Below are positions 43,824 through 49,977 of a stretch of 49,977 nt of DNA, piece by piece. Source of the stretch: Oscillospiraceae bacterium (lineage in GTDB: Bacteria > Bacillota > Clostridia > Oscillospirales > Oscillospiraceae); the NCBI GenBank assembly GCA_022793095.1, contig JAAWCD010000057.1, positions 1-49,977 on the forward strand. Reading direction: 5' to 3'. The notes below the pieces were generated by a model. That model did not search any database. It saw nothing but the letters and a program-made list of their open reading frames with translations, and was not told the DNA's origin. The first letter of the stretch is position 1. Every line of letters begins with the position of its first letter. A program made the position numbers and the translations under genes.

Positions 43824-44653
43824 GAAAACGGAAACCCTGGCAGACCACCCTGCTTTACCTCTTTGTCTTCGTGGTGGCTATCGTTATCATCTACCCCTAC
43901 TTCGTCATGTTCACCACGGCGGCCAAGACGGACGCGGAGATGTACTCCGCCAACATGACCATTCTGCCCCTGGAATGGCAGTGGTCCAACTTCATCAACG
44001 CATGGAAGGCCGCGCCGGTGTTCCGGTACTTCCTGAACTCCCTGCTCGTGGCCGGCGGCGCCACGCTGGTGGCCATCATCTGCGGTATTCCGGCCGCCTA
44101 CGCCATGGCCCGGATGCGCTTTAAGGGCAAGGGCTTTTTCCTGGGCGCGGTCATCATGAGCCAGATGTTTTCTCCTGTGGTGCTGCTGGTGGGCATCTAC
44201 CGTCTGATGACGGATATGCACCTGGCCAACAGTCTGGTGGGCTTGATTCTGCTCAACGCCGCCTTCAACCAGGCCTTCGCCATCTGGCTGCTCCGGGGCA
44301 CCTTCCTGACCATCTCCTCCGAGATGGAGCAGGCCGCCAAAATCGACGGGTGCGGCACCATTCAGGCCCTCATTCGGGTTTTGCTGCCTGTGTCCGCCCC
44401 TGGCATTGTCACGGCGCTGATCTTCGTGTTCATCAACGCATGGAACGAGTACACCATCGCCCTGACCCTCATTTCCGACGACATTATGAAGCCCATTACC
44501 GTGGGCATCAACGTGTTCTACGGCTATAACTTTATTCAGTGGCAGTATCTGTTCGCCACCTCCCTCTTCGCCACCATTCCGGTCATCATCCTCTTCCTGT
44601 GCATTGAAAAGCACCTGGTTGCCGGCCTGACCTCCGGCGGCGTCAAGGGGTAA
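43820..44653 (+). CDS. ABC transporter permease, MalG-like
   Basis: 277 aa with six hydrophobic segments, the EAA loop EQAAKIDGCGTIQALIRVLLPVSAPG near 170-195, and the family ending EKHLVAGLTSGGVKG. ATG overlaps the TGA of the previous permease by 4 bases. It is the last gene of the importer and is followed by a strong terminator. Confidence 0.93.
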   Translation: MRKRKPWQTTLLYLFVFVVAIVIIYPYFVMFTTAAKTDAEMYSANMTILPLEWQWSNFINAWKAAPVFRYFLNSLLVAGGATLVAIICGIPAAYAMARMRFKGKGFFLGAVIMSQMFSPVVLLVGIYRLMTDMHLANSLVGLILLNAAFNQAFAIWLLRGTFLTISSEMEQAAKIDGCGTIQALIRVLLPVSAPGIVTALIFVFINAWNEYTIALTLISDDIMKPITVGINVFYGYNFIQWQYLFATSLFATIPVIILFLCIEKHLVAGLTSGGVKG

Positions 44654-44668
44654 CACAAAAACGCCTAC

Positions 44669-44712
44669 AGAAAAAACCGCTGTCAGAGTCTATTCTGACA
44701 GCGGTTTTTTCT
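44669..44712. terminator. Strong bidirectional terminator
   Basis: A perfect 19-bp stem (44669-44687 with 44694-44712) with six A and six T residues on its arms and loop gtctat. It ends the ABC operon (plus) and the S1-protein gene (minus, stop at 44795). Confidence 0.87.
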
Positions 44713-44794
44713 GCGGGGGACTCAGAAGCTGTACCAACCGCCTCAGCACACATCTTTACGGCCAGAAACCGAGGCCGGCAAATGGTACCGCTTC

Positions 44795-45715
44795 TCAGGC
44801 GGAGAAGACCGCGCCCCGGCCGCCCGCCTCCGAGGCGTAGCGCCACTGGGTCAGCCGCCCGCTGGAGGCGTAGTAGCGCAGCGGGGCAGGCATGGGAAGA
44901 GGCGGCAGCTTGTCAATGACAATCAGCTTGATTTTCATGCGCTCCGGCGAGATGGATTTGAGGTAGACGGAAACCCGGTCCCCCTCCTCAATGCCATGCT
45001 GAGGCTCCGCCAGGCCGGACAGATTGGGCGTGAGCTCCACAAAAATGCCGTACTCCTTGATGCTCCGCACCACGCCGGGCACCGTGGCCCCCAGAGGAAA
45101 GCCCGCCGCGTTCTCCGCCCAGGTGCCCAGCAGCTCCCGATGAGACAGGGTGAGCCGTCCCAGCTCCGGGTCCACGCCAGTGACTAAGGTGTAAATGTGC
45201 TGTCCCACGGTGAACCGGTGCATGGGATGGGGAATCCGGGAAATGGATATTCGTTCCACGCTAATCATGGAGGGGATGCCGCAGCCAATATCCACAAACG
45301 CGCCGAAGGGCTCCAGATGGGTGACAGTGGCCGGGATGATGTCGCCGGGCCGGCGCTGGAGCAGGAGCTCCAGCGCCTGTTCCTGGGCCATCCGGCGGGA
45401 CAGAATGGGGACCCAATGGCCGTCCCAGCCCTCCAGGGAGTCCACCACAAAGGAAACCGGCTTGCCCACACGGGAGAGAATGGCAATCTCACGGGTGGAG
45501 CCGTCGGCAATCCCACGGGCCGCCTCTACCCGTGGGATGATGCCGGTCAGTCCGCCGCAGTCCACCCGCAGATTGTGGTCCGCGTCGCATAAAACAGCCA
45601 TGCCCTCCAACACCCGGCCCTCGGCCATGGCCCGGTGCAGTCCGGCAGGGGAGGTCAGCATCGCCCGGTTTTCCGGCGTGTTGAGAAGACGCCCTTCCGG
45701 TAAGTACTCTTTCAT
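44795..45715 (-). CDS. S1-domain RNA-binding protein
   Basis: 306 aa with two S1 OB-fold repeats at about 124-198 (GDIIPATVTHLEPFGAFVDIG; ends GRLTLSHRELLG) and 208-275 (GATVPGVVRSIKEYGIFVELTPNLSGLAE). They follow an N-terminal domain (45-120) that looks like a diverged S1 unit. It resembles the short ribosomal protein S1-like proteins of Clostridia and probably binds mRNA on the ribosome. ATG 45715 behind aaaggagg; an upstream in-frame extension lacks a site. Confidence 0.82.
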   Translation of the reverse strand: MKEYLPEGRLLNTPENRAMLTSPAGLHRAMAEGRVLEGMAVLCDADHNLRVDCGGLTGIIPRVEAARGIADGSTREIAILSRVGKPVSFVVDSLEGWDGHWVPILSRRMAQEQALELLLQRRPGDIIPATVTHLEPFGAFVDIGCGIPSMISVERISISRIPHPMHRFTVGQHIYTLVTGVDPELGRLTLSHRELLGTWAENAAGFPLGATVPGVVRSIKEYGIFVELTPNLSGLAEPQHGIEEGDRVSVYLKSISPERMKIKLIVIDKLPPLPMPAPLRYYASSGRLTQWRYASEAGGRGAVFSA

Positions 45716-45869
45716 AAAGCTCCTCCTTTTTGCTGGTTGAGAAAAACGCTTTACATCCATCTTATGCGGCGCTTGACAGGGAATGCCCCGCGGACAGGCG
45801 GAAAAGAAGGAGGAGCTGTGCCAGCGCTTTCGTTTGGCGCCCGCAGGGGCGGCTTTCAGCAATGGATTT

Positions 45870-45909
45870 GCAAAAATTTCAATCGGGCAGCTGAAAAGCT
45901 ACCCGATTG
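45870..45909 (-). terminator. Terminator overlapping the hydrolase stop codon
   Basis: Stem caatcgggcagc (45880-45891) with gctacccgattg (45898-45909), one G-T pair, loop tgaaaa. On the minus strand it is followed by aaattttt. The stop codon at 45899-45901 lies inside the stem. Confidence 0.68.
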
Positions 45910-46882
45910 ATGCTCCATTTGACAAAAATTCTATGATGTGCTGGCTGATTGCCTCGTACTCATAATCGTGAACGTAATGGGGACAGTCCAATTCGACATA
46001 CGCCCCGCCCTTCACTTGAGCAATGTATTCCATGGGAATTCCGCGCCACGTCTCCTTGTCAAAGCCCGTTCCGCCCGTTCCGTCTGAAAGGAACAGCAGC
46101 ATGGGAAGCTGCGGCACACCCAAGCGGTTCACCTTCGCCGCGTTTTCTTTCACCGCTGCGGCCTCGTTTATCATGGTTACCGTTGCCGTCCGGCTGTAGA
46201 AAACCGCTTTGTAGATTTCTTTTTCCCAATCCGATAATGTGCCGTACTTGACGGCGTCACTCTCTGAAATCCCTGGAATGAGGCGGGTAATGCCCGCGTT
46301 TGCCGCCCAGCCCGCGGCGCGCATGAGCGGGATGTCGATGGTCATGCTGTCATAGTACGCTGGGACAGCCATGTCAAGGCCAATGATAGCTGACACTTCC
46401 TCCGGATATTTTTGCGCCCAATACAGCGCCTCCAGCCCTGACATGGAGTGCGGGCAAAGGACGTAAGGAGCGGTCAATCCTGCCTCCGTAAGTGCGGCCC
46501 TTGAGTCCTCCAGAATCGAGTCAAGCTCCCTGCTTTTGTCCACGACATCGCTGAAACCGTATCCGAATTTTTCGATGACGGCAATTTGGTATTCCCCGCT
46601 TAGGCGGGAATAAAGGGATTTAAAATCCAATATGGGGGAGCAGGTCCCTCCGCCTGACAGGAAAACAAGCGTCCTCCCGCCGGTTCCCTCCACATAGACG
46701 CTCATATTGTGTCCATCGACTTCAACCAGTTGTCCCAGGGGCAGCCGCAATTCCGCTTCTCTGCTCAAGTGGAGCCGATGATTGATGTAGACAGCGAACA
46801 GCAGTACCGCCAGCACGGCTATGGCAGCAAACAGAATCATCGCGATCTTTTTCCGGCTCATTCCATCCCATCTTTCCAACAT
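45899..46882 (-). CDS. Membrane-anchored alpha/beta hydrolase
   Basis: 327 aa. N-terminal membrane anchor (about 13-33), then an alpha/beta-hydrolase fold. The oxyanion region is VFLSGGG (73-79), the nucleophile Ser146 lies in PHSMSG (a variant of GHSMGG with Pro and Ser at the Gly sites), the strand after it is AIIGLDMAVPA, and a late His is in CPHYVHD. It probably acts outside the membrane on an ester or small hydrophobic compound. Start ATG 46882; ATG 46861 (MSRKKI) is an alternative and would be equally plausible. Monocistronic. The flanking DNA is somewhat AT-richer than its neighbours. Confidence 0.8.
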   Translation of the reverse strand: MLERWDGMSRKKIAMILFAAIAVLAVLLFAVYINHRLHLSREAELRLPLGQLVEVDGHNMSVYVEGTGGRTLVFLSGGGTCSPILDFKSLYSRLSGEYQIAVIEKFGYGFSDVVDKSRELDSILEDSRAALTEAGLTAPYVLCPHSMSGLEALYWAQKYPEEVSAIIGLDMAVPAYYDSMTIDIPLMRAAGWAANAGITRLIPGISESDAVKYGTLSDWEKEIYKAVFYSRTATVTMINEAAAVKENAAKVNRLGVPQLPMLLFLSDGTGGTGFDKETWRGIPMEYIAQVKGGAYVELDCPHYVHDYEYEAISQHIIEFLSNGASIG

Positions 46883-46989
46883 TCTGAATTTACTGCTCCG
46901 ACTTTATCACAGGCCATGGTTCGTTTCAACTCATTCTATCGTATTTTAACGCAATTTTAATGCAAATCACCGCCAAACGAAGTTTATGC

Positions 46990-47018
46990 TTGACTTGGAA
47001 ATCCTGGCATGGTATAAT
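46990..47018 (+). promoter_or_regulatory. Promoter of the ribosomal (str-type) gene cluster
   Basis: TTGACT (46990-46995), 17-bp spacer, TATAAT (47013-47018). The transcript would begin near 47025 and lead into the L7Ae-like gene, rpsL, rpsG and fusA. Confidence 0.72.
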
Positions 47019-47069
47019 CTCAAATTGTGCAGGTATGCCTGGAACACCGGCAAACAGGAGGCTCTTACG

Positions 47070-47312
47070 TTGATTTCCAGACTGAAAAACGAAGCTAAAG
47101 TGGTGGGAATCAAGCAGTCCCGCAAAGCGGTTCAGGAGGGAAGAGCCCTCTGCGTTTTTTTGGCCGGCGACGCCGACCCGGTCGTGACTGGACCCCTGGA
47201 AGCGCTCTGCGCCCAGCAGAAGGTTCCTGTGGAGCGCGTCCCCGCCATGCGGGACCTGGGCTCCGCCTGCGGCATCTCCGTAGGCGCCGCTGTGGCTGTT
47301 CTGCTCAGATAG
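47070..47312 (+). CDS. L7Ae/L30e-family ribosomal protein (YbxF-like)
   Basis: 80 aa. A kink-turn RNA-binding fold (VVGIKQSRKAVQEGRALCVFLAGDADP; then VPAMRDLGSACGISVGAAVAVLL). It begins with TTG 47070, with aggagg 8 bases upstream; the open frame extends to an ATG at 46986 that lies before the promoter. In Bacillota this small protein normally precedes rpsL. It ends in TAG. Confidence 0.83.
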   Translation: MISRLKNEAKVVGIKQSRKAVQEGRALCVFLAGDADPVVTGPLEALCAQQKVPVERVPAMRDLGSACGISVGAAVAVLLR

Positions 47313-47399
47313 CGCTTTCGCTCTTTTTTGGTTTTTAGCGGAATAATTTTCAGTTGTTCCGTTAAAAATAGATTACCGTCCATGGAAAGGAGGAAAATT

Positions 47400-47825
47400 A
47401 TGCCTACGTTCAACCAGCTCGTCCGCAAGGGCCGTGAGGTCGTGACCTACAAGTCCACCGCCCCCGCCATGCAGAAGGGCCTGAACACCCTGAAGACCAA
47501 GGAAACCGATCTGCCTTCCCCGCAGAAGAGAGGTGTCTGCACCGCGGTCCGTACGGCGACCCCCAAGAAGCCCAACTCCGCCCTTCGGAAGATCGCCCGT
47601 GTGCGCCTGTCCAACGGCTATGAGGTCACCGCCTACATTCCCGGCGTCGGCCACAATCTTCAGGAGCACTCTGTGGTCATGATCCGCGGCGGCCGCGTTA
47701 AGGACCTGCCCGGCGTTCGTTACCACATCATTCGCGGCTCCCTGGATACCCAGGGCGTGAACGGCCGTATGCAGGCCCGTTCCAAGTACGGCGCCAAGCG
47801 GCCCAAGGCCGGCAAGAAGAAGTAA
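47400..47825 (+). CDS. rpsL: 30S ribosomal protein S12
   Basis: 141 aa, the complete S12. The streptomycin-relevant loops are wild type: [16 protein letters not shown] (Lys in PKKPNSA) and [13 protein letters not shown] (Pro-Gly loop). ATG 47400 follows aaaggagg. Confidence 0.98.
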   Translation: MPTFNQLVRKGREVVTYKSTAPAMQKGLNTLKTKETDLPSPQKRGVCTAVRTATPKKPNSALRKIARVRLSNGYEVTAYIPGVGHNLQEHSVVMIRGGRVKDLPGVRYHIIRGSLDTQGVNGRMQARSKYGAKRPKAGKKK

Positions 47826-48144
47826 GCCTATTTCTTCTACACTTTGAATTTGCTGTTGCGCTTTGCGTAAGGCAGACGCCTTGCCAGAAGAAGCGTATCC
47901 ATATAGATTTATGGGTCGAATTCCTCTGGGAGGCATTACACGGAATCTGTTTGGACAGGCTTTCGCCGGTCCGGCGGACCAGGTAAAATCGCGCCAGACA
48001 AGGCGCGGGTTCTGAGAAGCGGGGAGCATGCCTTGAGTATGTGGCCCGCGAGGGTTCCCGCGTCGCGGTACAGCACGGTTTGACGCGGGTCCGCGGGGTT
48101 TCGAGTACCTATGAAATCATTATTATATGAAGGAGGGAAGCAAA
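47826..48144 (+). other. Long structured spacer between rpsL and rpsG
   Basis: 319 bases without a supportable gene, unusual in an operon where these genes are often under 100 bases apart. It contains several stems: ggtcc ggc ggacc (about 47968-47980), cgcgcc agacaa ggcgcg (about 47989-48006), and cccgcgtc (about 48056) with gacgcggg (about 48080). The rpsG start sits after an AT-rich stretch (aaatcattattatatgaagg). No terminator with a U-tract was seen. Confidence 0.5.
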
Positions 48145-48615
48145 GTGCCCAGAAGAGGAAATGTACCCAAGCGTGAGATCCTGCCGGATCCCATGTACAA
48201 CTCTGTCCTGGTGACTAAGCTGGTCAACAGCATCATGCTTGACGGCAAAAAGGGCGTGGCCCAGAAGGTCGTCTATGGCGCTTTTGACATTATTTCCAAT
48301 AAGACCGGCAAGGAACCCCTCGAGGTGTTCCAATCCGCCATGGAAAACATTATGCCTTCCCTGGAGGTCAAGGCTCGCCGTGTGGGCGGCGCCACCTACC
48401 AGGTACCCATGGAGGTCCGCCCGGAGCGGCGTCAGACCCTGGGGCTGCGCTGGCTGACCAACTACGCCCGCAACCGCAGTGAGAAGACCATGAAGGAGCG
48501 GCTGGCCGGCGAGATCATGGACGCGGCCAACAACCTTGGCAGCGCGGTCAAGAAACGCGAAGATACCCATAAGATGGCCGAAGCCAACAAGGCGTTCGCC
48601 CATTACCGCTGGTAA
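48145..48615 (+). CDS. rpsG: 30S ribosomal protein S7
   Basis: 156 aa, complete S7 ([19 protein letters not shown] at the start, [12 protein letters not shown] and [14 protein letters not shown] at the end). GTG start at 48145, with aaggaggg upstream. It binds 16S rRNA in the head of the 30S subunit. Confidence 0.97.
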   Translation: MPRRGNVPKREILPDPMYNSVLVTKLVNSIMLDGKKGVAQKVVYGAFDIISNKTGKEPLEVFQSAMENIMPSLEVKARRVGGATYQVPMEVRPERRQTLGLRWLTNYARNRSEKTMKERLAGEIMDAANNLGSAVKKREDTHKMAEANKAFAHYRW

Positions 48616-48630
48616 CGGAGGAAGCGGAAT

Positions 48631-49977
48631 ATGCCTAGAAAAGTTACTCTGGAAAACACTCGTAATATCGGCATCATGGCCCACATCGACGCCGGTAAGA
48701 CGACGACCACCGAACGCATCCTGTACTACACCGGCGTCAACTACAAGATTGGCGAAACCCATGACGGCACTGCCACCATGGACTGGATGGCGCAGGAACA
48801 GGAGCGCGGCATTACCATCACCTCCGCCGCCACCACCTGTTACTGGAAGGGAACCAAGGATCAGTTCCCCCAGACCCGCATCAACATCATCGACACCCCG
48901 GGCCACGTGGACTTCACCGTGGAAGTGGAGCGTTCCCTGCGCGTGCTGGACGGATCTGTGACCGTCATGTGCGCCAAGGGCGGCGTGGAGCCCCAGTCTG
49001 AGACGGTTTAGCGTCAGGCGGACCATTACAGAGTCCCCCGGATGATCTACGTCAACAAGATGGATATCATGGGCGCGGATTTCTACAACGTGCTCAACAT
49101 GATTCACGACCGTCTGAAGTGCAACGCCGTGCCCATTCAGCTCCCCATCGGCAAGGAAGAGACCTTCAAGGGCATCATCGACCTGGTGGAGATGGACGCG
49201 GACATCTACTATGATGAAATGGGCAAGGACATGCGGGTGGAGGAAATCCCCGCCGACATGATAGAGCTGGCCCAGGAGTACCGGACCAAGCTGCTGGACG
49301 CAGTGGCCGACATCGACGACGAGATCATGGAGCTGGTCCTGGAGGAGCAGCCTGTGCCTCAGGAGAAGATCCGGGCCGCCATCCGCAAGGGCACCATTGA
49401 GAACCTGATGGTTCCCGTGGTCTGCGGCACCTCTTACCGCAACAAGGGCGTTCAGAAGCTGCTGGACGCGATTGTGGACTATATGCCCGCTCCCACCGAC
49501 ATTCCTCCCATCAAGGGCGTCAACCCCGACACCGAGGAGGAAGAGGAGCGTCCCTCCTCCGACGAAGAGCCCTTCTCCGCTCTGGCGTTCAAGATTGCCA
49601 CCGATCCCTTCGTGGGCCGTCTGTCCTTCATCCGCGTGTACTCCGGCGTGCTGAACACCGGTTCCGCGGTGCTGAACTCCACCAAGAAGCAGAAGGAGCG
49701 CATCGGCCGCATCCTTCAGATGCACGCCAACCACCGGGAGGATATCGAGCAGGTCTACTCCGGCGATATCGCCGCCGTCATCGGCCTGAAGAACACCACC
49801 ACTGGCGACACCCTCTGCGACGACAAGGCTCCGGTCATCCTGGAGTCCATGGAGTTCCCCGAGCCGGTCATCCGGGTGGCCATTGAGCCCAAGACTAAGG
49901 CCGGCCAGGAGAAGATGGGCATTGCCCTGATGAAGCTGGCCGAGGAGGACCCCACCTTCAAGACCTACACCGACGAC
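48631..49977 (+). CDS. fusA: Elongation factor G, interrupted by an in-frame TAG, 3' end outside window
   Basis: The frame from ATG 48631 encodes typical EF-G: G1 loop AHIDAGKTT (17-25), RGITI (59-63), G3 DTPGHVDF (88-95), ending PQSETV at residue 126. Codon 127 is TAG (49009-49011), where EF-G has Trp (SETVWRQA). The same frame then continues [18 protein letters not shown] (G4 NKMD at 142-145) without another stop to the window edge, through domain II. TAG serves as a normal stop in dctM, pyrC, the MCP gene, the L7Ae gene and others here. Either the base is an error, the gene is mutated with a second EF-G elsewhere, or the stop is read through. Confidence 0.85.

Noticed and set aside
47900..47960. 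Possible tRNA gene in the rpsL-rpsG spacer (a gggtcgaattcc stretch resembles a T-arm)
   Set aside because: No matching acceptor stem, anticodon arm or CCA-proximal pairing could be drawn.
49009..49011. Genome-wide reassignment of TAG to Trp
   Set aside because: TAG ends dctM, pyrC, the chemoreceptor, the L7Ae-like gene, the 30358 gene and the 34443 gene at sensible places, so it is an ordinary stop in this genome.

Overview
The window looks like a chromosomal segment of a GC-rich, motile, anaerobic gut-type Clostridium relative (Bacillota, Clostridia, probably an Oscillospiraceae/Flavonifractor-Lawsonibacter-like organism). This is inferred from AGGAGG-type ribosome binding sites, TTGACA/TATAAT promoters, lipoprotein binding proteins, TRAP and ABC uptake systems next to flavoprotein/ferredoxin pairs, a YcdB/SLH-type exported protein and a str-type ribosomal operon. 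The taxonomic call is not proven. I see no rRNA, tRNA, transposase, CRISPR array or replication origin.

Region 1 (1-10.2 kb): a minus-strand thioesterase-MobB fusion, an OFA-type MFS transporter, the remnant of a broken gene, and a divergent locus. In the divergent locus a flavoprotein/ferredoxin pair faces left. A TRAP transporter (small permease, large permease, binding protein) followed by a second ferredoxin/flavoprotein pair faces right. The two arms start from back-to-back promoters and probably take up and reduce or oxidise one organic acid. A Cache-domain chemoreceptor follows (10.2-11.9 kb) behind a 0.5 kb gene-free leader.

Region 2 (12.3-23.8 kb): ten tightly packed minus-strand genes read from one strong promoter at about 23.8 kb: YheO-type regulator, ornithine-cyclodeaminase-family reductase, a complete Opp/Dpp peptide ABC transporter, a NIF3-like protein, an N-acyl-D-amino-acid deacylase and a MalY/PatB-type PLP enzyme. 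The set reads as a catabolic unit for acylated or D-amino-acid-containing peptides, or for cysteine conjugates.

Region 3 (24-46.9 kb): housekeeping and small systems. These are a YcdB/SLH exported protein, pyruvate carboxylase, a small coiled-coil protein behind a sigma-D-like promoter, DUF4317 coupled to YgiQ, an XRE regulator divergent from a small protein across a perfect 18-bp inverted operator, a phosphatase-acetyltransferase fusion, pyrimidine genes pyrC-pyrF-pyrK-pyrD, a PocR/AraC regulator beside a sugar-type ABC transporter, an S1-domain protein and an alpha/beta hydrolase.

Region 4 (46.9 kb to end): L7Ae-like protein, rpsL, rpsG and the first part of fusA. fusA carries an in-frame TAG at codon 127, where EF-G normally has Trp, and the EF-G frame continues intact beyond it to the window edge. 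This is the single most anomalous observation. Dispersed hairpin repeats (about 30.2, 36.0 and 42.8 kb) and a row of perfect stem-loops at the left edge are the main non-coding structures.
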